Below, one piece after another: positions 7,884 through 14,962 of a stretch of 64,000 nucleotides of DNA. Position numbers and translations under genes: made by a program. The notes beneath the pieces are model-generated. The model searched no databases and was not told the origin of the DNA. It saw only the letters and a program-made list of their open reading frames with translations. This DNA is from Salinicoccus sp. RF5. Lineage in GTDB: Bacteria; Bacillota; Bacilli; Staphylococcales; Salinicoccaceae. Every line of letters starts with the position of its first letter. Within the stretch, counting starts at the first letter, position 1. Location of the stretch: the NCBI RefSeq assembly GCF_020786625.1, contig NZ_JAJGRC010000001.1, positions 992,001-1,056,000 of the forward strand, read 5' to 3'.

Positions 7884-8633
7884 TTATTCTGCATGGGCGA
7901 CGATCGCATCCCGCAGGAATGCTGCAGCACCCGGTGCGACGTCGTCATAATATTTTTTGAAGCGCTCGTCATATACATACATTTCGGCGAGTCCCTGATG
8001 GGCTTCTTTCGAATAGGTGCTCCATGTGAACATCAGCCATTCCTTATGCAGCCGGGCAGCCTCCCGGGCGTGCTCTTCCATCGGGTCATCCACCGCCTCC
8101 TTCAGGACTGCCTTGAGCTCCGCTTCAACCGCCGTCATCCTGTCGTAGTCCGCTTCCGACATGCCCATCCATTTCTCATTGGATGCCCTGACGGTGTCCT
8201 CCCCGTACTTCTCACGGATCTCTTCACCGTACTGCGCTTCATTTTCCTGTAGCTTCTCCTCCTTGAAACCTTCGAATTTATCCTTGTCCTTCATATGTCT
8301 GCCTCCTTCTTTTGCTTCCAAAGTCTGTTCCACATTCCGTATCAGCCTGTCGATCCTGCTGCGTTCTTCAAGCAGCTGGGCATGGTGGCGCCGGAGTGCC
8401 GCTTCCGCGTCGAAATCCGGGTCCTCCATGAGCTGCCTGATTTCACCGAGCCGCACCCCGAGTGTCCGGTAGAACAGGATGAGCTGCAGCCGGTCCACTT
8501 CCGCCCGTCCATATATCCGGTAGCCCGAGCTGTTGATGCGGGCGGGTGTGAGCAGTCCGATCTGGTCGTAATACCTGAGTGTCCGCCGGCTCACGCCGGC
8601 GAGGTCGGCAAGCGCCTTCACCGTATACTCCAT
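7884..8633 (-). CDS. MerR family transcriptional regulator with TipAS domain
   Basis: About 249 residues. The N-terminal winged helix has the MerR signature (VKALADLAGVSRRTLRYYDQIGLL), followed by the dimer helix up to about residue 110. The C-terminal 140 residues match the TipAS antibiotic-recognition domain, with KWMGMSEADYDRM and a helical bundle. TipA-type proteins bind thiopeptide-like or hydrophobic compounds and activate promoters. The ATG at 8633 is seven bases after AGGAGG; an ATG directly upstream is too close. It probably controls itself through the palindrome in its own promoter. No neighbouring drug pump is seen, so its other targets are unknown. Confidence 0.9.
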   Translation of the reverse strand: MEYTVKALADLAGVSRRTLRYYDQIGLLTPARINSSGYRIYGRAEVDRLQLILFYRTLGVRLGEIRQLMEDPDFDAEAALRRHHAQLLEERSRIDRLIRNVEQTLEAKEGGRHMKDKDKFEGFKEEKLQENEAQYGEEIREKYGEDTVRASNEKWMGMSEADYDRMTAVEAELKAVLKEAVDDPMEEHAREAARLHKEWLMFTWSTYSKEAHQGLAEMYVYDERFKKYYDDVAPGAAAFLRDAIVAHAE

Positions 8634-8653
8634 CATTCCCCCTCCTCACATTC

Positions 8654-8684
8654 ATGATAGACCGTGACGCAGCGTCAATGTCAA
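8654..8684 (-). promoter_or_regulatory. Autoregulatory MerR-type promoter with 19-bp spacer and palindrome
   Basis: On the minus strand TTGACA (8679-8684) and TATCAT (8654-8659) are 19 bp apart, the overlong spacing typical of MerR-activated promoters. A perfect 13-bp palindrome, TGACGC-A-GCGTCA, occupies 8665-8677 inside the spacer, as expected for an operator of the adjacent MerR/TipAS protein. Confidence 0.75.
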
Positions 8685-8710
8685 TATACATTATACCCGG
8701 CTCTAAAAAA

Positions 8711-8735
8711 GTTTATATTCCCCGTTCCGGGGTAC
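8711..8735 (+). promoter_or_regulatory. SigB-like promoter of the first CotF-like pair
   Basis: GTTTAT at 8711 and GGGTAC at 8730 are 13 bp apart. This closely matches the general-stress sigma-B consensus (GTTTAA, 12-15 bp, GGGTAT) and not sigma-A. Confidence 0.6.
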
Positions 8736-8779
8736 GCTATAAACGAAAGCCGATTCAATAAACCGGGAGGAGGATGGAC

Positions 8780-9007
8780 ATGGCCAAGAAGAAGGATAAG
8801 AAGCAGAATAAAAATGCAGACAAGCCGGAGCTTGCGGTGCATGAGACACTGGAACTCCATGAGGTGACGACGGTGAAGCAGGCATCGCTCCTCAAGGCGG
8901 GCATGATGGAATCGCTCGTCGAGGATGCCAAGCTGCGTGAAATCATACGCAAGGAGCGCAAAATCTCCAAAAAGGCGATTGATGAAATACAGGAACTTCT
9001 GCCCTAG
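8780..9007 (+). CDS. Small CotF-operon-type protein, paralogue 1
   Basis: A 75-residue cytoplasmic protein: a lysine-rich head followed by a helical core beginning HETLELHEVTT. It resembles the short partners (YraG/YraE type) found with CotF-like coat proteins in Bacillus. The start at 8780 lies at good distance from GGAGGAGG, whereas the ATG at 8774 abuts it, and it aligns with the paralogue at 13614. A CotF-domain gene follows 29 bases later, and the same pair recurs at 13614-14349. A SigB-like promoter precedes it. The host group does not sporulate, so a coat role is unlikely. The function is unknown. Confidence 0.7.
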   Translation: MAKKKDKKQNKNADKPELAVHETLELHEVTTVKQASLLKAGMMESLVEDAKLREIIRKERKISKKAIDEIQELLP

Positions 9008-9036
9008 GGGTGGAACAATGGAAAGGAGTGGTATGT

Positions 9037-9339
9037 ATGGAAATGGAGGAAATGCTTGAACAGGCAGGAGAGAAGCGGGATGAACTCATCGCAACGGAGA
9101 TGCTCGTCACAGCCAAAGCTGCCGTACGCACATATGCCGTGGCGCTGACGGAAGCGGCGTCACCGGAAGTCCGTGATGTGCTGAAACGCCAGCTGACGCA
9201 GGCGATCAACCAGCATGCACGGATCGCCGACTACATGATGGAGAACGGCATGTATCATGCCCATAACGTCAAGGATCAGCTGAAGAACGACAAGAAGAAA
9301 GTGAAGACCGTAAAGAAGCTCACCAAAAAAGATAAATAG
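9037..9339 (+). CDS. CotF-like (Coat F domain) protein, paralogue 1
   Basis: A 100-residue helical protein. The Coat F signature runs through RDELIATEMLVTAKAAVRTY, ASPEVRDVLKRQLTQAINQH and ARIADYMMENGMYHA, then a lysine-rich tail. In Bacillus such proteins are spore coat or coat-like proteins (CotF, YraD, YraF). The start at 9037 follows AAAGGAG by eight bases. It forms an operon with the small gene at 8780 and is closed by a terminator. The SigB-like promoter suggests a stress role instead of a coat role; this is inference. Confidence 0.8.
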   Translation: MEMEEMLEQAGEKRDELIATEMLVTAKAAVRTYAVALTEAASPEVRDVLKRQLTQAINQHARIADYMMENGMYHAHNVKDQLKNDKKKVKTVKKLTKKDK

Positions 9340-9347
9340 ATGCATTA

Positions 9348-9383
9348 AATCCCCCGGAACCTTCAGGTCCCGGGGGATTTTTC
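9348..9383 (+). terminator. Terminator of the first CotF-like operon
   Basis: Arms AATCCCCCGG and CCCGGGGGATT with an 11-base loop are followed by TTTTTC. It sits between convergent genes and may also act on the MarR gene whose stop is at 9385. Confidence 0.85.
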
Positions 9384-9384
9384 A

Positions 9385-9801
9385 TCACAGATGAATTTTT
9401 TCAAGAATGTCGGTCAGCGCCTTCTTCTCATCTCGATCCAGCTTCTCAAGTACGTCATCCGTCACTTCACAGATCTTCTCTTCCAGTTCATCGAGCGTCT
9501 CCACCGACTGTGCCGTCACTTCAAGATATGAGGCCCGCATGTCATCATGATGCTGACGTTTGATGAGGTAGTTCTGGTCGACGAGCTTCTGGACGGCACG
9601 GGAAATCGAAGTCTGCTCCCGTTTCAACCGCCCGATGAGCGTCTTCTGTGTGATGCCCGGCTCCTCAGCCACCATTTCGATGATGTAGAGCTGTTCCCTG
9701 GACAATGCACCGTACTTTGTCCTGAATTCGACCAGATGATCGATCTTTGCATTGAGCAGATAGATGTATCTGCAGACATTCCGTGTGTTCAATTTACTCA
9801 T
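9385..9801 (-). CDS. MarR family transcriptional regulator
   Basis: A 138-residue winged-helix regulator. The DNA-binding part is QLYIIEMVAEEPGITQKTLI with the recognition helix LKREQTSISRAVQKLVDQNYL, followed by the wing RQHHDDMRASYLEVT and a C-terminal dimer helix. There is no cysteine in the ligand region to suggest redox sensing. The ribosome site is weak. It is read toward the CotF-like operon and away from the 9908 gene; which genes it controls cannot be told. MarR proteins usually repress a transporter or detoxification gene and release DNA on binding a small aromatic compound. Confidence 0.88.
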   Translation of the reverse strand: MSKLNTRNVCRYIYLLNAKIDHLVEFRTKYGALSREQLYIIEMVAEEPGITQKTLIGRLKREQTSISRAVQKLVDQNYLIKRQHHDDMRASYLEVTAQSVETLDELEEKICEVTDDVLEKLDRDEKKALTDILEKIHL

Positions 9802-9907
9802 AGATAGTCAACCCGCTTCTTTGACATATTACTCTCCCTCACATTATGACAATAAAGGTGTCATGCTCCATAGTGGCATCAAAGACACTGTATGGCAACC
9901 ATTGAAT

Positions 9908-10702
9908 TCACCGGATGCCTTCCAGCTGCGCCCTTTCTATATATCCTATGGAAGCGGCGGCGCCCAATTGTACGTATGTCGGCAGATGTGTGTCAGTACT
10001 TTCAAGATGAGTGGTGGTCCCTTCGAATTCGCCGATGATATCGGCCATATGATGGATGAGTGCTGTAATCATATCGATGTGCTGCTGCGAAATCGGCGGA
10101 TGGTTCAGGTGGATCAGTGGATTGCGCTGGCGACGGGATGGGAACATGATGCTCCGCACCCACTTGAGCTCCTCCTTCGTCAGTTCATCCCGAGACTTCA
10201 GTTCGATGGTCAGGAACGGATCCCGATCCGTCTCCCGGAAAGCCGCTTCATACTGCATATCGAAATGGAAGACCTCGATCGTCTGGAGCTCCCGCCGCAG
10301 CAGATACTGCTCCGATTCCTCCTGGACGAAGAATACCGTCCCCGGCCGTACCGCAAATGCTTCCAGCGCCTCATCATACCGCTTCACGGCCCCGACGACC
10401 TTCGAATAGTCGAGCAGCATCTGGTTGGCGAGCGATGGCACTTCCTTCTTCCGCGTCAAAGTGATGCTGATGTGCGCATTGCTCAAGTAAGCCTTGTCCG
10501 TACTCCAGAAGAGCCTGGAGAGTCTAAGCTGTTCTTTCTTAATTTTTTCATACCCCTTTACAGTCAAATCATGCATCATCTGTGGAGGTGCAAGCCTCTT
10601 TTCGATCAGCAGGCCTATGAGGTCGTGTATGGTGTCTTCTTCATTGATGCTTACGGTGTCTATCGTGAGTGCCGTATCTCTGATCTTCACTTTAATCTTC
10701 AA
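9908..10702 (-). CDS. Hypothetical protein, partner of the membrane metalloprotease
   Basis: A soluble protein of about 264 residues that I do not recognise. A TTG at 10702 lies about ten bases after AAAAGGAG and is preferred; an ATG at 10723 is the alternative. It begins inside the last codons of the metalloprotease gene, so translation is coupled. The first 45 residues (KIKVKIRDTALTIDTVSINE, then IHDLIGLLIEKRL) look like a ubiquitin-like beta-grasp fold of the YukD type. The middle is charged and helical, the C-terminus ends with histidine-rich segments. No membrane segment or catalytic motif is seen. It probably works with the protease encoded upstream. Confidence 0.6.
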   Translation of the reverse strand: MKIKVKIRDTALTIDTVSINEEDTIHDLIGLLIEKRLAPPQMMHDLTVKGYEKIKKEQLRLSRLFWSTDKAYLSNAHISITLTRKKEVPSLANQMLLDYSKVVGAVKRYDEALEAFAVRPGTVFFVQEESEQYLLRRELQTIEVFHFDMQYEAAFRETDRDPFLTIELKSRDELTKEELKWVRSIMFPSRRQRNPLIHLNHPPISQQHIDMITALIHHMADIIGEFEGTTTHLESTDTHLPTYVQLGAAASIGYIERAQLEGIR

Positions 10703-12227
10703 TTGAAGCCCTCTCCTTTTCATATTCCAGGATGTTGGATAATATGTCGACGCGCAGTCCGACGAGTGCCGGATCTTCGTACATTGCGCGCACTTTGATA
10801 TCCTTCAGCTGTCTGCTCTCCTCCGGCATTTCATTGATGATGAAGTGCAGGAAGGTGATCGCAAAGTCCTCCTTCGGATTGGTCGCCTGATAAGGCTCGT
10901 GGAAATCGTTGATGTTGTTGTTGTAGAATGCCTCCCGCTCCGGCTGGGATTTGAACTTGTTCTCGATCCACTCCTCGCCGTACTGGCTCCAGAAGCGCTC
11001 TGTGTACTCCGCCATCAGCGTACCCTCCTTCAGATCATCGAGATCCGTGCCGTTGCTCTCGAACGCCTCGATCGGCAGGGAGTAGACATGGGCAAACTCG
11101 TGGATCAGCGTACGGTACTCGCTCGGCAGATCCCGGTTGTCGCGGATGTCCATCGCAAGCGTCGTGCCTTCTTCCGTCACATCGACATAGGCGAGCGTGT
11201 TGCCCTCCCCGTCGGAGAACAGCTCGAACTGGTCGACATCCTGGATGTGCGCCTCCGGGAAGAACCTGTGGAAGCGCGTCCATATGGCTTCGAACGCTTC
11301 CCTTGAACCGAGCGGCAACGGCTCGTGCTCAGTCGGATTTGTGAGCATGAAATCCTCCACCGTATAGGTGATGTAATGGATCCGGCTCCGGTTCTCGACG
11401 AACATATGCGGGGACTCCCTGATGTCGATGTATGTGCCGAGCGCTGCCAGATGATCGTCCCCAAGTGCACGGCATTCCGCAACGGTACTGCAGTCGGCGT
11501 GGTCCACCGCCCGATCGGGGTCGACATCCGCCTCATGGGCCCCGCCCCCACTGGTGAGTCCGATGAAGTAGAGCACGCCGAGTATCGCCAGGCCGGCGAT
11601 TGCACCGATGGCCGTCAGCTGCAGGAGGACACGGAGCACCGTATGGAGCGGCGAACGGACCCGGCCGCGCCGCTCGACCGGGGAGGGTTCGATGATGCCC
11701 CGTGCAAGCAGTGCCTCCCGGATGGCCTCAATGTGGCTGTGATACTCCGGCACCCCCGTCTCTGCCAGGATGATGGTGTCGATGTCATGCGTGCTGAACG
11801 ACGTGTACTCGCCGCATGTGAAGACGATGACCGGAATGTCCTCCCGGCGGGCACGGGCCAGCAGCCACCTGAAATCACGTTCGGCGATGTCGGTGGTGAG
11901 GATGAAGAGGTCATAGTCCTCCCCTTTCCCGCTCCGGTCGGCCCGGACGGTTTCGAACACGTTGCTCCCGGGTTCGACGGCCTCCCCATCGATCGTGCCG
12001 TAGGGGGCGGAAACGCGGCCGGCGATGCGCGGATCGACCCCGTCGTCACGCAGGCGGCGCTTCAGGACCTTCGTCTGTTCCGTCGACTCGGTGCTGAGAT
12101 TCGTATGTAGGTGAATGGTATGCCGGGAATGGGATGCCGTCAGGATGGCCACTTCATGGCCGCCGATGAAGGCGTCATCCGCTTGAGTCTGATCGATATA
12201 TACGCCGCCGGCTGTCAGAATCTTCAT
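10692..12227 (-). CDS. Membrane-anchored putative zinc metalloprotease with N-terminal cytosolic domain
   Basis: A 511-residue protein of unusual layout. Residues 1-190 form a soluble alpha/beta domain (MKILTAGGVYIDQT; YDLFILTTDIAERDFRWLL; IPVIVFTCGEYTS). One membrane segment covers about 196-224. Residues 230-511 would be outside. They carry HEFAH (376-380), the zinc motif HExxH, and a downstream KEDFAITF whose glutamate, about residue 453, is well placed as third ligand, as in gluzincins. The ATG at 12227 follows GGGGGTG. The gene at 9908 overlaps its end. The N-terminal domain could sense a cytosolic signal and control cleavage outside. I know of no named family with this layout. Confidence 0.75.
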   Translation of the reverse strand: MKILTAGGVYIDQTQADDAFIGGHEVAILTASHSRHTIHLHTNLSTESTEQTKVLKRRLRDDGVDPRIAGRVSAPYGTIDGEAVEPGSNVFETVRADRSGKGEDYDLFILTTDIAERDFRWLLARARREDIPVIVFTCGEYTSFSTHDIDTIILAETGVPEYHSHIEAIREALLARGIIEPSPVERRGRVRSPLHTVLRVLLQLTAIGAIAGLAILGVLYFIGLTSGGGAHEADVDPDRAVDHADCSTVAECRALGDDHLAALGTYIDIRESPHMFVENRSRIHYITYTVEDFMLTNPTEHEPLPLGSREAFEAIWTRFHRFFPEAHIQDVDQFELFSDGEGNTLAYVDVTEEGTTLAMDIRDNRDLPSEYRTLIHEFAHVYSLPIEAFESNGTDLDDLKEGTLMAEYTERFWSQYGEEWIENKFKSQPEREAFYNNNINDFHEPYQATNPKEDFAITFLHFIINEMPEESRQLKDIKVRAMYEDPALVGLRVDILSNILEYEKERASIED

Positions 12228-12302
12228 ATTGCACCCCCGTCCCCACTACCATTATGCAAAAATTTACCCAAAAAGAAAAGTTTTAATATAAAGACTAATC
12301 GA

Positions 12303-12824
12303 TCAATTATAGAAATCCGCCTCTTGGCTGTGCTTCTGGTGCCTTGTGATGTAGAGTGCGCTCTGCTCACGGATCTTCGTCGAGCGGTCCAGAACCCGGA
12401 GCGCCTTCTCGTACTGCTTTTCGCAGAAATTGTAGTCTGCCGCCACCCGCTTAATCATACCATGATTGAAGTGGATTTCCGTCATCCCCTCCCCTGCAGG
12501 TGCACACATGAGGAAGTGGTGGAGGTTGATCCAGAATGGATTGCGGGCGCGGCTTGTCGTAACGGGAAAGAGGACGAACTGCATGCGCTCGTCGATGACG
12601 ATCGGCCCCATGCGGTGGATGGCATGCGCCGCCTTGAGATGGGCGCGCCGTGCCGCGAGGTTCGTTCCGTAATAGTAGATGAGCAGTTCGTCGATCAGTG
12701 CTTCTGTCGGCTTGTGTGATGGCTCCGGCGCCCTGCCATGGTAGACCGCCTGGCACAGGAACTCTGCATGCCGGACGGGTTCGATGCAGCAGACGCCCGG
12801 ATTCAATGATGGTGTCGTAAACAT
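12303..12824 (-). CDS. comK: Competence transcription factor ComK
   Basis: A 173-residue protein matching ComK. The family hallmarks are IDELLIYYYGTNLAARRAHLKAA, then VIDERMQFVLFPVTTSRARNPFWINLHHF (the conserved patch that ends in an aromatic INxHH motif), then a run resembling VTFNNGxxxxxDxSYxxxxxQYxKA near the end. ComK binds paired AT-boxes and switches on DNA-uptake genes. MecA (58777) normally delivers it to ClpCP. The ATG at 12824 follows AAGGGGTG, with TATAAT on the minus strand at 12855-12860. It is divergent from the SigH-like sigma factor at 13033 across a short AT-rich gap, the two competence regulators known in S. aureus. Confidence 0.85.
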   Translation of the reverse strand: MFTTPSLNPGVCCIEPVRHAEFLCQAVYHGRAPEPSHKPTEALIDELLIYYYGTNLAARRAHLKAAHAIHRMGPIVIDERMQFVLFPVTTSRARNPFWINLHHFLMCAPAGEGMTEIHFNHGMIKRVAADYNFCEKQYEKALRVLDRSTKIREQSALYITRHQKHSQEADFYN

Positions 12825-13032
12825 GGTTCACCCCTTTATGTAGTTGCAGCCTCAATTATACCCTAACTTCACTTTACATAACATAATATTAACAATATTT
12901 AAATAAATGTTAACTTAACTTTGATTAGGGGTTTGTTTTGGGGGCGGGGGACATGTGCCGCAGGGAGCATTTTATTATAAGATGCAGTCATCCGGAAATA
13001 AAAGAGGCATCGATGCGTCACAGGACGAAGCT

Positions 13033-13512
13033 ATGAACGAGAAGATAAAGGATTATGAACCGATGATCTACAGCATCATGAAGCGTCTGAACATACAGTA
13101 TGACCAGGATGACTACATGCAGGTGGGCCGCATGGCGGTGTACAATGCGCTGTCGACCTTCGATGACATTGCGGCGAAGGGGGCGACGGAATCCCAGTTC
13201 GTCTACACGCGGATCCATCAGCGGCTGATCGATGAGATACGCAGGGTCTCCCGCTATACGAATGCGGTGAGCGTGACGGCGGATGATCTGCTGGCGGAAT
13301 CGGTCGGCGGGCGTTTGGACAACCTCCATATGATGGAACTGGAAAGCGCGCGGGGGCTGCTCGGGGAGCAGGAGTGGCTGTGGCTCGCGTACACATTGAA
13401 AGGGTACAGTGTGCGGGAAATTGCCGGGGTTACGGGCTTCAGCGTGTCGAGCGTGAAGAACTGGCGGGCGTCGGCGCGGAAGAAGCTGCGTGCGGTGTAT
13501 GATGGGGCGTGA
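13033..13512 (+). CDS. SigH-like (sigma-70 family) RNA polymerase sigma factor
   Basis: About 159 residues with region 2 (YEPMIYSIMKRLNI, DYMQVGRMAVYNAL, FVYTRIHQRLIDEIRR) and a region-4 helix-turn-helix (YSVREIAGVTGFSVSSVKNWRASARKKL). Size and layout match staphylococcal SigH and the ComX-like competence sigma factors. The ATG at 13033 has AGGACG upstream and begins at the conserved part. Longer starts at 12982 (ATG) and 12955 (GTG) are possible. A TATAAG at about 12975 could be its promoter. Its position beside comK supports a competence role, as SigH drives com genes in S. aureus. Confidence 0.8.
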   Translation: MNEKIKDYEPMIYSIMKRLNIQYDQDDYMQVGRMAVYNALSTFDDIAAKGATESQFVYTRIHQRLIDEIRRVSRYTNAVSVTADDLLAESVGGRLDNLHMMELESARGLLGEQEWLWLAYTLKGYSVREIAGVTGFSVSSVKNWRASARKKLRAVYDGA

Positions 13513-13555
13513 CGGTGCAAGTTGTTAGAATATTATTTCTATTGCGTCCCATGGT

Positions 13556-13579
13556 GTCTATTTTCCCCAGTCATGGTAT
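13556..13579 (+). promoter_or_regulatory. Weak SigB-like promoter of the second CotF-like pair
   Basis: GTCTAT at 13556 and TGGTAT at 13574 are 12 bp apart. The spacer begins TTTCCCC, much like the ATTCCCC in the promoter of the paralogous pair at 8711. The match is poorer than there, but the two promoters look related. Confidence 0.4.
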
Positions 13580-13613
13580 TCTAATGCCATAGAGTGAATT
13601 GAGGAGGCAAACC

Positions 13614-13820
13614 ATGGCCAAAAAAGACAAGCTCGACCTTGACCTCGGCGTCCACGAAACGCTGGAGCTCCATGAAGTGACGACGCTGCGCCGGTCGACT
13701 TTATTGAAAGCCCATATGATGGAATCCATCGTCGAAGATCCGGAACTGAGGAAGCTGCTGCGCAAGGAAAAGCAGGTTTCCGAGAAGGCTATCGATGAAA
13801 TAGAAGCACTGCTGCCATAG
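13614..13820 (+). CDS. Small CotF-operon-type protein, paralogue 2
   Basis: A 68-residue protein, clearly a paralogue of the one at 8780. They share HETLELHEVTT, SLLKAxMMES(L/I)VED and a C-terminal KAIDEIxxLLP. The lysine-rich head is shorter here. The ATG at 13614 follows GAGGAGG. The CotF-domain paralogue follows 70 bases later, so the duplicated unit is the two-gene operon, not a single gene. No membrane or catalytic feature is visible and the function is unknown. Confidence 0.7.
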   Translation: MAKKDKLDLDLGVHETLELHEVTTLRRSTLLKAHMMESIVEDPELRKLLRKEKQVSEKAIDEIEALLP

Positions 13821-13890
13821 CTCAGGATGCAAGTTGTGAGTCACCAGACCGATAGTGATATGCAAGACCAGGACCCAGGGAGGCCAAACA

Positions 13891-14349
13891 ATGGAATTCG
13901 AAGATATTTTGGATCACGCTGGCAAGAAGCGGGATGAGCTCATCGCCACGGAGCTGCTCGTCTCGTCCAAAGCCACCGTCCGTGCCTATGCCGTTGCACT
14001 GACGGAAACCATTTCCCCGGAAGTGCGGGAGATTCTGAAGCGCCAGCTGTCACAGGCGTTGAACCAGCATGCACGCATCGCCGACTATATGATCGAGCGG
14101 GAGATGTACCATCCGTTCGACCTTGATAAACAGGTCAAGAAGGATAAGAAGAAGGTGAAGAAGGCACGCAAGATCATCGCGGAAGGCGAGAAGCCGAAGC
14201 AGCGCAGCCAGAAGGTGAAGAAGCGCAGCAGGGCCGAAGCAGCCGTGGCTGATGATGCTGCGCCCAGGCTCGAGGATGATGCTTCCATGTCTGATGCGCA
14301 TGAAACAGACCGCCAGCCGGTGGAATCCGGCAGTACACGTACAGAATAA
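13891..14349 (+). CDS. CotF-like (Coat F domain) protein, paralogue 2
   Basis: A 152-residue paralogue of the protein at 9037. The first 90 residues carry the Coat F core (RDELIATELLVSSKATVRAY; ISPEVREILKRQLSQALNQH; ARIADYMIEREMYHP). It differs by a 50-residue extension: a lysine/arginine-rich stretch followed by an acidic, probably disordered end. The ATG at 13891 is nine bases after GGGAGG. The basic tail could bind nucleic acid or polyphosphate; that is a guess from composition only. Confidence 0.78.
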   Translation: MEFEDILDHAGKKRDELIATELLVSSKATVRAYAVALTETISPEVREILKRQLSQALNQHARIADYMIEREMYHPFDLDKQVKKDKKKVKKARKIIAEGEKPKQRSQKVKKRSRAEAAVADDAAPRLEDDASMSDAHETDRQPVESGSTRTE

Positions 14350-14359
14350 TAGTGTGGAT

Positions 14360-14407
14360 TGGACCGGGTGCCGTATGTTTGCTGGAAGCTGCTGTACCCG
14401 GCATTTT
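14360..14407 (+). terminator. Terminator of the second CotF-like operon
   Basis: CCGGGT near 14362 pairs with ACCCGG near 14396 around a 28-base loop, followed by CATTTTT. Confidence 0.6.
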
Positions 14408-14461
14408 TACGGATTATGGTGTAAGCGGTTACTTTTATTTTTCATATAACGCAGCTATGGA

Positions 14462-14489
14462 TTGAAAAATATTCAAAATGTAGTATAAT
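14462..14489 (+). promoter_or_regulatory. Sigma-A-type promoter of the DUF2187 gene
   Basis: TTGAAA at 14462 and TATAAT at 14484 are separated by 16 bp, about 30 bases ahead of the start codon. Confidence 0.65.
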
Positions 14490-14520
14490 GTCTTACATCA
14501 TTGTTGTGGAGGTATGTTCC

Positions 14521-14709
14521 ATGGAAGTAGAAGTAGTAGCGGCGAAAGTTGGAAACATCGTAGAGTTTGACGGCATGAAAGGTAAAGTTGAGAAAGTGAA
14601 CGAAAACTCCGTCATTGTCGACGTAACGATCAATGATAATTTCGACGAACACGAAATGTTTGAAAAGACGGTCGTCAACCACAAGAGATACAAGATCATC
14701 GAAGAGTAG
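14521..14709 (+). CDS. DUF2187 family small protein (YkvS-like)
   Basis: A 62-residue protein with a KOW-like beta pattern: VGNIVEFDGMKGKVEKVNENSVIVDVT. A tail ending HKRYKIIEE follows. It belongs to the DUF2187 group of Firmicutes, whose function is not known; the fold suggests RNA or ribosome contact. The start at 14521 follows GTGGAGG and drops the upstream in-frame codons. It has its own promoter and stands alone. Codon use is AT-richer than in its neighbours. Confidence 0.8.
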   Translation: MEVEVVAAKVGNIVEFDGMKGKVEKVNENSVIVDVTINDNFDEHEMFEKTVVNHKRYKIIEE

Positions 14710-14718
14710 TTCTCTAGC

Positions 14719-14850
14719 AATCGATGGAGACGTCCGGCAATCGGGATGGATTCAAGTTTTCTTAAAGGGGCATGTATGATAGGTATTGCTGTGAGGCGAT
14801 ATTGATATATGATTTTTACAGATTAAAGGATGTAGGACGTCCATCGATTC
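14719..14850 (+). other. Possible structured RNA closed by a 15-bp stem
   Basis: The 170 bases after the DUF2187 gene hold no ORF but are closed by a long stem: AATCGATGGA(GA)CGTCC at 14719-14735 pairs with GGACGTCCATCGATT at 14836-14850. An inner GGCAAT at 14737 can pair with ATTGCT at 14785. No known riboswitch motif is recognised. It could be a 3' UTR structure or a separate small RNA. The strand is uncertain, as the stem folds on both. Confidence 0.4.
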
Positions 14851-14876
14851 TTTTATAGATTTTATAAATAGAGATG

Positions 14877-14926
14877 AAAACCACCCTCAGTGGCTGCGTT
14901 ATGCAGTGTGCTGGGGGTGGTTTTTT
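14877..14926. terminator. Strong terminator ahead of repeat array A
   Basis: AAAACCACCC at 14877 pairs with GGGTGGTTTT, the arms extended by CAG/CTG around a long loop. T6 follows. It ends transcripts from the DUF2187 region. Confidence 0.75.
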
Positions 14927-14962
14927 ATGCGGGTGGTGGGTGGTGGTGTGGGGTGCGGTGGT

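Noticed and set aside
8780-14349. The CotF-like genes as evidence for a spore-forming host
   Set aside because: Everything else fits Staphylococcaceae: lysine-type MurE, LtaA, and staphylococcal gene order. No other sporulation gene is present.
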